43,413 bases of DNA from Candidatus Shapirobacteria bacterium (GCA_028701645.1 JAQVQI010000001.1:8793-52205); one strand, 5' to 3'. Positions 16,756 through 25,283 are shown, counted from the stretch's first letter. Program-made: numbers and translations. The notes: a model not told the origin generated them from the sequence alone.

Positions 16756-17096
16756 CTTATAACCAAGATTAAATATCTTAAAATCCAGGATACGTAAGTC
16801 ATTTAAATCCACATCTTCATTTCTAGGGCGTTTGGTGAAGTCATTTATATTTTATACCTATTTTTAGGTTAAATATAGATTTTTATTAGTTTTTGGGGGA
16901 GTCAAACCAATAAAGGGGGAGTCAAGTCACCAAAATTAAGCCTGAGGTGAAAAATAAAAGTATTAAACCAAAAGGAGAGAATTAATCAATTTAATTAATA
17001 TTCAAAATTAGCATAATTTATTAGAGTCAATTAAAAAAGAAAATAATTGTTTTTTAAAAAACATAAAAAACACTTCTCCCCCTGTTTGGAAACTAT

Positions 17097-17127
17097 ACAA
17101 TGTCGTAAAAGATACATTGTGCGACAT
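17097..17127. repeat. Overlapping inverted repeats, candidate Xer (dif-like) site
   Basis: ACAATGT (17097-17103) pairs with ACATTGT (17114-17120), and the overlapping ATGTCG (17100-17105) pairs with CGACAT (17122-17127). Read as 11-6-11, the arms are 17095-17105 and 17112-17122 around TAAAAG. Its position upstream of the Xer gene suggests, but does not prove, a recombination site. Confidence 0.45.
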
Positions 17128-17278
17128 GTTAATTTAACTTACCTACCACTAGGGAGATATCGTTATATTTTAATTTTTTATCAACCTTATTTAGTCTTAA
17201 TTAAAAATTAGTAATTAGAAATTAGTAATTAAATTGGCCTCTCTCACTCTATTCTATCCCTCTCCTGTGTGTACACTT

Positions 17279-17322
17279 TGATATAGTCGCCAAACCTAAA
17301 CTTATCCACAGAGACTATATCA
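17279..17322. repeat. Stem-loop presenting a perfect DnaA box
   Basis: TGATATAGTC (17279-17288) and GACTATATCA (17313-17322) are a perfect 10-bp inverted repeat. The 24-base loop contains TTATCCACA (17302-17310), the consensus DnaA box. I found no second perfect box in the window by eye. Confidence 0.75.
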
Positions 17323-17344
17323 TTGTATATCATTATTTTTGACC

Positions 17345-17397
17345 GTGAAAATTATAGGATATATTGTGAAAATTATTATAGGATGTATATTATAGGA
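17345..17397 (+). repeat. Short iterons GTGAAAATTAT and ATTATAGGA
   Basis: GTGAAAATTAT occurs at 17345-17355 and 17366-17376. ATTATAGGA occurs at 17351-17359, 17375-17383 and 17389-17397, with a further copy at 15591-15599 after gyrA. They lie right beside the DnaA-box stem-loop. Confidence 0.7.
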
Positions 17398-17578
17398 CTC
17401 TCCCCTCCCTCACCAACCCCTGGGTCTTTTTTTTATATAAATTCGCTTAACTTATTAATAAATATATATAAATTAGCTTCGGGCTTTATTTATTTTTGTT
17501 ATAAATCTCCTAGGTTTTTTGGATAAACCACCAACTCCTCTTCACTTCCCTATTATGAAATTTTTTCTGTTTAAGATT

Positions 17579-19378
<1,800 letters not shown>

Positions 19379-19418
19379 TTTTCTATGTTAGATTATATCC
19401 TATTTTAGGCTTTATTTT

Positions 19419-19429
19419 TGCTATATAAT
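19419..19429 (+). promoter_or_regulatory. -10 region of pta
   Basis: TTGCTATATAAT: a perfect TATAAT (19424-19429) ends 7 bases before the ATG at 19437, with TG two bases further upstream than the canonical extended -10. Predicts a leaderless mRNA. Confidence 0.5.
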
Positions 19430-19436
19430 TATCTTT

Positions 19437-20381
19437 ATGAAAAATATTATTAAACAAATTTTTATAAAAGCCAAATCAAATCCCAAAAAAATTATTTTAG
19501 CTGATGCCCACGATCCAAGAATTCAAGCAGCTGCAAAAATTGCTCAAGACGAAAAGATTGCTGATATCATTTTATTAAATCAAGAATATATCCAAAAAAA
19601 TTCAAAACTAGCCGAAAATTTAGCCAATAATTTATTTAAACTCCGTCAAGAAAAAGGGTTAACACTCTTAGCAGCTAAAGAGCTAATTACCAAACCTATC
19701 TATTTTGGAACTATGATGGTAAAAGATGGTTTGGCTGATGGTTTAGTTTCAGGTGCCAGCAGTACCACTCATGATACCTTTAAACCAGCTCTTCAAATCT
19801 TAAAAACAGCCCCTAATCAAAAAATAGTTTCTAGTTTTTTTGTTATGGAATTTCCCAACCAAAAATTTGGCCAAGAAGGAATTATGTTTTTTGCTGATTG
19901 TGGGTTAAATATTAGTCCAAATAGTGAAATACTCGCAGAAATTACCAATCAAACGTTAGCTAGTTTTAAACAGTTAACTGGCGCTGTTCCCAAAGTAGCC
20001 CTTCTTTCTTATTCAACCAATAGTAGTGGTACAGGAGAGAGTGTCGACCTTGTTAAACAGGCGACCGAAATTGTTAAAACTCAACACACAGACCTAATTA
20101 TTGAAGGGGAAATTCAAGCCGATGCCGCCATCAACCCCCTCGTCTCGTTTCAAAAAAACCCTGAAAGTATTTTAGGAGGAAAAGCCAATATTCTTATTTT
20201 CCCAGATTTAAACAGTGGCAACATTGCTTATAAACTAGTTGAGCGATTAGCCAATGCCAAAGCTTATGGACCAATTTCCCAAGGAATTGCCAAACCAATA
20301 AATGATCTTTCTCGAGGTTGTAGTATTGATGATATCGTCGCCACCATTGCTATTACTTCAGTTCAAACAAACACTCACTAG
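19437..20381 (+). CDS. pta: Phosphate acetyltransferase (phosphotransacetylase)
   Basis: Interconverts acetyl-CoA and acetyl phosphate, normally paired with acetate kinase for ATP formation in fermenting cells. The 314-residue length fits the short bacterial/archaeal Pta (about 320-330) without the DRTGG regulatory domain. Recognisable family stretches include ILADAHDPRIQAAA, KDGLADGLVSGA, FADCGLNISPN, LSYSTNSSGTG, EGEIQADAAINP and GPISQGIAKPINDLSRGCS, which carry the catalytic serine and arginine region. Some phosphate-butyryl transferases look similar, so substrate width is open. It overlaps tail to tail with the next gene through a shared CTAG. Confidence 0.93.
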   Translation: MKNIIKQIFIKAKSNPKKIILADAHDPRIQAAAKIAQDEKIADIILLNQEYIQKNSKLAENLANNLFKLRQEKGLTLLAAKELITKPIYFGTMMVKDGLADGLVSGASSTTHDTFKPALQILKTAPNQKIVSSFFVMEFPNQKFGQEGIMFFADCGLNISPNSEILAEITNQTLASFKQLTGAVPKVALLSYSTNSSGTGESVDLVKQATEIVKTQHTDLIIEGEIQADAAINPLVSFQKNPESILGGKANILIFPDLNSGNIAYKLVERLANAKAYGPISQGIAKPINDLSRGCSIDDIVATIAITSVQTNTH

Positions 20382-21163
20382 CGCCAACTCGTAGTAATTA
20401 CGATTCCTAATATAATTGAAAGTGTTATCCAGGCAAAAGTAAGCCAATTTTTTTTAAACAATCTACTTCGTAGCTCCAACTGAACTAAACTAGCAACGAT
20501 ATATACAAACGCCACTAAATATATTGAACCTTTAAAAATACCTACTGGCCAAAATGAAAAAACCAATCCTAGTTGAGATATTAAAAAAGACGGCACCAAA
20601 ACGTATGCCCAAAAGTTTTTATCCTTACCATCATCAGGCAATTCTATAGTGACACTATAAAAAATATACATAAAAATAAGCGATGATATTAAAAAAACAA
20701 AAATTGCGTTCAACCAGTAAATTAATTTGAAAGAAAACAAACTATCGAACAAAAAAAATGCCATTAATAAAACAATCATTAAACCAACGGTAAAAGCGGC
20801 TCGGTACAATGGAGGCGTTCGATTTCCAATCGCCACCAAAAATAAATTTTCTACTAAAAAAATCACATAAGCCATCATTCCAAAAAATATACTTGTCAAA
20901 AATACCGTCAAAAAAGTTTGTGGTAATAAAGCCGAAAATAAACCAAATCCAACAAAAAAACCTATTGGTAAAACAACTGACATCAATCTAATGTATAGGC
21001 TTTGACTAAAAATGATCCCCAAACCAAACCAAAAGCAAAAAGCCACCAAAACCACTCCGACTAATAAACCATAATAATGAGACGAATAAGGAAGATTTAC
21101 AAACAAATAAAAACCAGCAACTGCTACCAAAGAAGAAATCAAATATCTAATCTTTTTTGACAT
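20378..21163 (-). CDS. Polytopic membrane protein of unknown function
   Basis: A 261-residue protein with about seven or eight hydrophobic helices and short loops. No catalytic motif is recognised; the longest polar loop, near residues 172-186 (ELPDDGKDKNFW), lies in the second half. It is the last gene of a - strand run headed by YebC and neighbours, separated from yebC by only 2 bases, so it is cotranscribed and probably coupled. Its stop codon overlaps that of the convergent pta gene in the palindrome CTAG. I recognise the type as a CPR hypothetical membrane protein but cannot name a family. Confidence 0.8.
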   Translation of the reverse strand: MSKKIRYLISSLVAVAGFYLFVNLPYSSHYYGLLVGVVLVAFCFWFGLGIIFSQSLYIRLMSVVLPIGFFVGFGLFSALLPQTFLTVFLTSIFFGMMAYVIFLVENLFLVAIGNRTPPLYRAAFTVGLMIVLLMAFFLFDSLFSFKLIYWLNAIFVFLISSLIFMYIFYSVTIELPDDGKDKNFWAYVLVPSFLISQLGLVFSFWPVGIFKGSIYLVAFVYIVASLVQLELRSRLFKKNWLTFAWITLSIILGIVITTSWR

Positions 21164-21165
21164 AA

Positions 21166-21870
21166 CTAATTATAGTCAAAACCAGTATAGACTCCAAGAA
21201 CATCATCATTCGATTCTATCTCTTCAACAAAATCTAAAATTTTGTTTAGTTCATCTTCATTATTTAACATAATCGGATTAATGGCTTTATAAACTGCCTC
21301 CGACCGGACGACTTTTAACCCCAAATCAAGAATATTTTTGACTACCAAATCTAAATCAGTAGTATTAACCCAAATTAAATTTTCTTCAAAATCTAAAACC
21401 CCAAAATCAATCAATTTTAATTGTGTCTCTTCATCAATTTTTTCTAATTCTATTTCTCCAACCTGATTAAATTGAAACATTACCGAGTTAGATTCACCCA
21501 AAACTCCTCCATAATTTTTAAAAATTAATTTTATTTCACTCAAAATTCTATTCTTATTGTCAGTTTCCGCAGTAATAATAATCGGCACTCCAAACGGTCC
21601 ATATCCCTCTAAAATCATTGATACCAAGTTTGCCTTCCTCTCTTCAAATTTCACCAACAATCTCTCAATATTTTCTTTGGGCATATTAACCTCCCTCGCC
21701 TTTTCTATTGCTATCCTCAACACCCCATTAACGTCTGGGTCTGCACTCCCCCCACCGACCCTAATCGCCGTCATTATATTTTTTGCAATTTTTGTAAAAG
21801 TTTCGCTCCTTTTTTGATCCTGAGCTCCTTTTCTATTTTTTATATTTGACCATTTTGAATGTCCAGACAT
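21166..21870 (-). CDS. yebC: YebC/TACO1-family protein
   Basis: The family was first annotated as transcriptional regulators (PmpR); recent work links YebC proteins to translation of proline-rich or otherwise difficult sequences on the ribosome. The N-terminus MSGHSKWSNIKNRKGAQD is diagnostic, followed by FTKIAKNI, MPKENIERL, EGYGPFGVPIIIT and the C-terminal DDVLGVYTGFDY. At 234 residues it is close to the usual 240-250. It is part of the - strand operon between the LytR_C protein (3-base gap) and a membrane protein. No unusual residues were seen. Confidence 0.96.
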   Translation of the reverse strand: MSGHSKWSNIKNRKGAQDQKRSETFTKIAKNIMTAIRVGGGSADPDVNGVLRIAIEKAREVNMPKENIERLLVKFEERKANLVSMILEGYGPFGVPIIITAETDNKNRILSEIKLIFKNYGGVLGESNSVMFQFNQVGEIELEKIDEETQLKLIDFGVLDFEENLIWVNTTDLDLVVKNILDLGLKVVRSEAVYKAINPIMLNNEDELNKILDFVEEIESNDDVLGVYTGFDYN

Positions 21871-21873
21871 AGT

Positions 21874-22677
21874 TTAATTATTATTATAACTAGGATATTC
21901 TATCATCTCAGAAAAACTGCTATCAAAATACAACTCAATTTCATTTTTATTTAGAGCCTCATCTTTGACCTTCTGGCAATTAATTATTTTATTAATTATA
22001 AATAAAGAATAAGTGTCAGCCACCTCGTCACCATAAAGAATTTGACAGTTTTTTATTTTATTATCAGAGTTATTTCCAATAAATATTACTGAAAATCCCA
22101 ACCTTTCAAATCGTTTTGCCATAAAATTTGCCAAACCACTCACCTCTGATGTGTTTATAACTGACAATTTTAAATCTTCTTCAATTATCTTAGTTTCGGC
22201 AAAATCTCTAATCATTATTTCATCCAAAAAATCTTCACTAAGATTAACATCGTTTTTTAAAACTTCCTCTTTAGTCAAAAAATTATTAAATAGCATTAAT
22301 TTCCACCAATAAACATTTTTCCAATCATCAACCTTTTTTAAATGTAGTAGTTTATCTGCTTTATAGCCAAAGTTGTAAAAAAAGATATCGTCAACTAAAT
22401 CTGTTTTCTTTTCTTGTTTAAGAATATTATTTAGTGTCAAATTGCGATACCAACTTAAACCCTTAGGAATCCATATTTTAGCTTCCGAATTAATTTTAAG
22501 CACGTTTATCATTTTTCTCTCCTTTGAAATTGACACCAAGGCCAGCCCATCATCAGCCAAAATCCCTATCTTATAATCACTGCCTCTATTCGATTTTTTG
22601 TTAACCATCAAAAATATTATTAATCCAAAAACAAATATTCCTAAAACTATCAAAATATATTTAAGCCTGCTTTTCAT
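21874..22677 (-). CDS. Membrane-anchored protein with LytR C-terminal-like domain
   Basis: A 267-residue protein with an N-terminal membrane anchor (about residues 6-25) and an extracytoplasmic region. Residues about 170-205 (LKLSVINTSEVSGLANFMAKR... then GFSVIFIGN) match the LytR_C domain pattern, which accompanies LytR-CpsA-Psr cell wall ligases. The segment in front of it (about 35-160) resembles a reduced LCP-like region, but I see none of the conserved arginine/aspartate pattern needed for phosphotransferase activity. It overlaps the upstream pseudouridine synthase gene by 17 bases. Role in envelope maintenance is inferred from the domain only. Confidence 0.7.
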   Translation of the reverse strand: MKSRLKYILIVLGIFVFGLIIFLMVNKKSNRGSDYKIGILADDGLALVSISKERKMINVLKINSEAKIWIPKGLSWYRNLTLNNILKQEKKTDLVDDIFFYNFGYKADKLLHLKKVDDWKNVYWWKLMLFNNFLTKEEVLKNDVNLSEDFLDEIMIRDFAETKIIEEDLKLSVINTSEVSGLANFMAKRFERLGFSVIFIGNNSDNKIKNCQILYGDEVADTYSLFIINKIINCQKVKDEALNKNEIELYFDSSFSEMIEYPSYNNN

Positions 22678-23338
22678 ACAACTCCAAATGCTTTACCAAA
22701 TCACTTGGTAGCGGTGACTCGAATATTAATCTTTTACCAGTTTTAGGGTCATTTATCTGTAATTCGTGTGCATGCAAAAAAGGTCTTTTTAAAATATCAT
22801 TTTCTCCACCGTATAGACTATCCCCTACCAAAGGCCATCTTAAATAACTCAAATGAACTCTTATTTGATGAGTTCTGCCTGTTTTTAAGTTAATGTCTAG
22901 TAAACTATATTTTTTATTATTTTTGAGATATCGGTTGATTAAATTAAATTCAGTTAAGGCCCTCTTTCCGTCAACGCTAACACCAAACTTACCAAAAGAA
23001 TATTTTGATCTTCCTATTGGCCAATCAATAGCACCACTTGTCGAAGTGTCACCACTAACTAAACAATAATATTTTTTAGCCACCAATCTAGCCTTAAATT
23101 GATGTTTTAAATTTAACAAACTATCATTATTTTTTGCCACCAACACCAAACCCGAAGTCCCTTTATCTAACCGATGAACTATCCCGTTTCTAGGGAGATT
23201 ATTAGCTTTTATTATATGGAGATAATCTTCAAGAGTATCTTCTTCATTTTTTCTTTCTTTTGTAGTTGTCATCCCCGACGGCTTATTTATCACTAAAAAA
23301 TCGTCATTTTCAAAATTTATTTCAATTTTTTTATCCAT
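22661..23338 (-). CDS. RluA/RluD-family pseudouridine synthase
   Basis: Isomerises specific uridines in rRNA or tRNA to pseudouridine. The catalytic motif with aspartate is present as GIVHRLDKGTSGLVL near residues 53-68, and the family stretch LKTGRTHQIRVHLSYLRWPLVGDSLYGG follows around 155-183. At 225 residues it lacks the N-terminal S4 RNA-binding domain seen in E. coli RluD, leaving only the catalytic domain; the specificity is therefore unknown. The gene sits between lspA (22-base overlap at its start) and the LytR_C gene (17-base overlap at its end), a conserved pairing of lspA and rlu seen in many bacteria. Confidence 0.93.
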   Translation of the reverse strand: MDKKIEINFENDDFLVINKPSGMTTTKERKNEEDTLEDYLHIIKANNLPRNGIVHRLDKGTSGLVLVAKNNDSLLNLKHQFKARLVAKKYYCLVSGDTSTSGAIDWPIGRSKYSFGKFGVSVDGKRALTEFNLINRYLKNNKKYSLLDINLKTGRTHQIRVHLSYLRWPLVGDSLYGGENDILKRPFLHAHELQINDPKTGKRLIFESPLPSDLVKHLELYEKQA

Positions 23339-23694
23339 AATTCAGACAAAAATATTATAATTCCTATTTGTATCAACCAATCGGCCAAATTATTATAAAC
23401 CCGCCCCAAATACCAATAATCTCTTACATATCCAAAAATCAATCTATCAATCAGATTAATCCATCCACCCACCGACATTAACCCCAGACTCAATAAATTA
23501 TTTTTAAACCAAATTTTTGTCAAAATAACCACAAAAATAATATTCAAAATTATAAAAAACCCACCATTTATGCCAAAACTAATACCATAATTTTTAATTA
23601 TATTATTAGTCGACGCCAAACTAAAATGAACCAACTCTCCCAATAACCAAATACTTAAAATTACAACAAAGCTAAGCTTCTTTTTCTTTTTCAC
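23317..23694 (-). CDS. lspA: Signal peptidase II (lipoprotein signal peptidase)
   Basis: Aspartic protease that removes signal peptides from prolipoproteins. Four hydrophobic helices and the catalytic motifs are present: NLIDR with D83 and NNLADW with D105. I chose the GTG at 23694, giving 125 residues beginning with a lysine run, because the upstream in-frame ATG at 23745 would lie well inside the DksA/TraR gene and add an uncharacteristic leader. It overlaps that gene by 23 bases. Together with the adjacent Lgt-like protein it would form the lipoprotein maturation pathway. It is shorter than typical LspA (about 160), chiefly at the N-terminus. Confidence 0.85.
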   Translation of the reverse strand: MKKKKKLSFVVILSIWLLGELVHFSLASTNNIIKNYGISFGINGGFFIILNIIFVVILTKIWFKNNLLSLGLMSVGGWINLIDRLIFGYVRDYWYLGRVYNNLADWLIQIGIIIFLSELWIKKLK

Positions 23695-24058
23695 ATTTAA
23701 CACAAGTAGTTGCTGATGGATTAATTGATAACCTATCGGTATCAATCATTTTTCCACATCTTTCACATAAACCATATTTTCCAAGTTTTATATTTGTTAA
23801 TGCTTTTCTAAGTTGAACAATCCTTTTGCTTAAAAATTTAGCCTTAACTTCAGTCTCAAAATGCCCAATTTGTTCATCTAAATCTTCTTCAAGTGAATTT
23901 TCTAAAGTTCTATTATTATCCAAAAAAGGATCAGTACTTTTGAGGTCTTTTTTGGCCCTTTTTGACTTCAACAATTCTTTTTCTAAAAAATGTTTTATTG
24001 GCGATATTAATTTTTGAGGAAAACTAATTTTTTGTTTATCTTCTATTTTGTTTTTCAT
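23672..24058 (-). CDS. DksA/TraR-family C4 zinc-finger protein
   Basis: A 128-residue protein with a basic N-terminus, a predicted coiled-coil (about 25-90) and a C-terminal four-cysteine zinc finger, C98-E-R-C101 and C119-V-K-C122, in the sequence LGKYGLCERCGKMI. This is the DksA/TraR arrangement, proteins that bind the RNA polymerase secondary channel and tune transcription. The length and finger are nearer to the short YocK/DksA-like group than to proteobacterial DksA, and the acidic residues at the coiled-coil tip cannot be judged by eye. It overlaps the Lgt-like gene by the ATGA tetranucleotide and lspA by 23 bases, so it is embedded in the lipoprotein operon. Confidence 0.9.
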   Translation of the reverse strand: MKNKIEDKQKISFPQKLISPIKHFLEKELLKSKRAKKDLKSTDPFLDNNRTLENSLEEDLDEQIGHFETEVKAKFLSKRIVQLRKALTNIKLGKYGLCERCGKMIDTDRLSINPSATTCVKCEKEKEA

Positions 24059-24696
24059 ATTTTTATTTTTTTTAGGATATACAATCCTCCTCCAGAAATC
24101 AAACTAATAATCAAAGCTAAAACAATACTTAATATATTATCTTTTAATATAATTAAAACAATCGTTATCGTCAAAAAGAAAAATAGACCATTAAACAAAA
24201 GTACGAATCCTTTTTTACCACTTTTATACCAAGAAAATGATCGGTATCTTTTTTTAAGCCAGCTTACAAAAAATATATCAATTATCAATAAAACCAAAAA
24301 AATCATCGATCTTAGGTAAAAATTAGTTCTCAACCATTCATCAAATATTAATAAACTAGAAAAAATCAAAGTTGGCCTGACAATATCATCCATCAACGAT
24401 AAAAACTTCCATTGGTTTTTCGTTGATACTATCCAGGTAACCAAAACTAACCCTAAATAACTACCCAAATAATTTGTCCCCGGTTTACTCCAGACCAAAA
24501 ACCAACTACTCCAGTTGTCATTCCAAACTCCCCAATTGACGAGTCCATAAGTAATTCTCCCTCCTATTAAAAATCCCGCCAGGGCTATCCAAGCGTAAGT
24601 TATAGTCTTTTGATCACCATAATCGCTTCTCAAATCCCGCCACAACAAATACATAAAAATTATTAATCCAATAGTTCTAAATATTCCAAAACTCAT
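24055..24696 (-). CDS. Lgt-like (prolipoprotein diacylglyceryl transferase-related) membrane protein
   Basis: A 213-residue membrane protein with about six or seven helices. The stretch GGRITYGLVNWGVW followed by WSKPGTNYLGSYLG resembles the N-terminal half of Lgt, the enzyme that transfers diacylglycerol to prolipoproteins. The hallmark residues of Lgt are not visible, however: there is no HGG motif and the RIGNF signature is replaced by FDEWLR. It may be a divergent or inactive homologue. The position at the head of an operon with lspA supports a role in lipoprotein processing. Length is shorter than Lgt (about 260-290). Assignment is tentative. Confidence 0.55.
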   Translation of the reverse strand: MSFGIFRTIGLIIFMYLLWRDLRSDYGDQKTITYAWIALAGFLIGGRITYGLVNWGVWNDNWSSWFLVWSKPGTNYLGSYLGLVLVTWIVSTKNQWKFLSLMDDIVRPTLIFSSLLIFDEWLRTNFYLRSMIFLVLLIIDIFFVSWLKKRYRSFSWYKSGKKGFVLLFNGLFFFLTITIVLIILKDNILSIVLALIISLISGGGLYILKKIKI

Positions 24697-24701
24697 AATT
24701 C

Positions 24702-24710
24702 ATTCTACCA
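24702..24710 (-). promoter_or_regulatory. Extended -10 promoter of the Lgt-like operon
   Basis: On the minus strand TGG plus TAGAAT ends 5 bases before the ATG at 24696. It would drive the lgt-like, dksA-like, lspA, rlu, LytR_C, yebC run as a leaderless transcript. Confidence 0.4.
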
Positions 24711-24769
24711 TTTTTATTCAACCAAAAAACAATAATTAAGCTATAATAAACTACTTCAAGCCGAAGTGG

Positions 24770-24784
24770 TCCCGATAATCGGGA
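24770..24784 (+). repeat. Mini-palindrome TCCCGA-TAA-TCGGGA
   Basis: Second copy of the palindrome found between gyrB and gyrA (12856-12871); here it interrupts the D-arm region of tRNA-Leu fragment 1. Confidence 0.8.
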
Positions 24785-24801
24785 TAAACTCCACTGGCAG
24801 A

Positions 24802-24831
24802 TTTACCCGCCGAAGCTCAAGCGAAGGTGGG
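24802..24831 (+). repeat. 30-base hairpin insertion in tRNA-Leu fragment 1
   Basis: CCCGCC (24806-24811) pairs with GGTGGG (24826-24831), one G:T. It occupies exactly the site, between GCAGA and CGYGCAC, where fragment 2 holds a different palindrome. Confidence 0.7.
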
Positions 24832-24872
24832 CGTGCACAAATCAAAATTTAATAGTACATTTAAAAACTTCA

Positions 24873-24922
24873 GCCGAAGTGGCGGAACTGGCAGACCTGC
24901 CTGCCGGCAGGCAGGCGCGCAC
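24873..24922 (+). pseudogene. Fragment 2 of the tRNA-Leu 5' half with a 20-base palindrome
   Basis: The first 23 bases (24873-24895) and the last 7 (24916-24922, CGCGCAC) are identical to bases 1-30 of the intact tRNA-Leu. They are separated by exactly 20 inserted bases, a perfect palindrome. Identity ends before the anticodon stem, and ten bases later the GIY-YIG gene begins. Confidence 0.92.
24896..24915 (+). repeat. Perfect 20-base GC-rich palindrome
   Basis: CCTGCCTGCCGGCAGGCAGG, self-complementary over its full length, in a very AT-rich genome. It sits between the D-loop and the 3' D-stem strand of tRNA-Leu fragment 2. Similar CCTGCC/GGCAGG palindromes are, to my recollection, frequent in CPR genomes. 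Confidence 0.95.
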
Positions 24923-24931
24923 AATATAAAC

Positions 24932-25186
24932 ATGTTTTATGTATATGTATTAAAAAGTCTGAAGACTGGAACCTTTTACAAAGGGCTAACAAACAATATA
25001 GAAAAAAGAATTAAACAACATGAACAAGGTCAATGTTTATCTACAAAAAACATATTACCTATTACATTAATACATGTTGAAATATGCTCTTCTAGGTTAG
25101 AAGCCAGAAAAATGGAAAAATACTTAAAATCTGGTTATGGTCGTGAGATAATAGAAGAACTCTTAGAAAGAAACTTAAAAACCTAA
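24932..25186 (+). CDS. Small GIY-YIG nuclease
   Basis: An 84-residue single-domain GIY-YIG nuclease of the YhbQ/UPF0213-like type. It starts FYVYVLKS (the GIY-like strand), continues FYKGLTNNIEKRIKQH (YKG in place of YIG, with the conserved arginine), and ends with RKMEKYLKSGYGRE, where the glutamate of the active site lies. I chose the ATG at 24932; an in-frame ATG at 24827 would translate tRNA fragment 2 and its palindrome, so it is spurious. The gene lies between a 5' tRNA-Leu fragment and the intact tRNA-Leu, whose first base is only 4 bases after the stop codon. This bracketing by a direct repeat suggests a mobile or homing-type cassette. Activity is inferred. Confidence 0.85.
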   Translation: MFYVYVLKSLKTGTFYKGLTNNIEKRIKQHEQGQCLSTKNILPITLIHVEICSSRLEARKMEKYLKSGYGREIIEELLERNLKT

Positions 25187-25190
25187 ATCA

Positions 25191-25277
25191 GCCGAAGTGG
25201 CGGAACTGGCAGACGCGCACGACTCAAAATCGTGTGGTAGCAATATCATGGGGGTTCGATTCCCTCCTTCGGCACCA
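25191..25277 (+). tRNA. tRNA-Leu (CAA)
   Basis: A class II tRNA of 87 bases. The acceptor GCCGAAG pairs with CTTCGGC, and the anticodon stem CACGA/TCGTG encloses loop CTCAAAA with anticodon CAA (25225-25227). A long variable arm lies around 25235-25248, and the T-arm GGGGG/TTCGATT/CCCTC has one G:T. CCA is encoded at 25275-25277. Two interrupted copies of its first 30 bases lie upstream. The convergent dnaB stop is 6 bases beyond CCA. Confidence 0.95.
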
Positions 25278-25283
25278 AATATC

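Larger units (their letters stand above)
24760..24838 (+). pseudogene. Fragment 1 of the tRNA-Leu 5' half, interrupted twice
   Basis: Three blocks match the 5' part of the intact tRNA-Leu at 25191: GCCGAAGTGG (24760-24769), ACTGGCAGA (24793-24801) and CGTGCAC (24832-24838, one change). Between the first two lies a 23-base segment starting with the palindrome TCCCGATAATCGGGA. Between the last two lies a 30-base segment with CCCGCC/GGTGGG arms. No 3' half of the tRNA follows, so it cannot form a tRNA. Confidence 0.85.

Noticed and set aside
17323..17526. A 67-codon open frame in the 880-base gap
   Set aside because: Composition is low-complexity (Tyr/Ile/Ser/Pro from AT-rich repeats), there is no recognisable domain, and it runs through the iterons and pyrimidine strings.
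24770..24838. CRISPR-like array suspected from the repeated tRNA segments
   Set aside because: Only three copies, unequal spacing, and the repeat is clearly tRNA-Leu sequence; no cas genes are present.
24827..24931. N-terminal extension of the GIY-YIG protein from an upstream ATG
   Set aside because: The extension translates the tRNA-Leu fragment and its palindrome (reading RPACRQAG); the family fold begins at the ATG at 24932.
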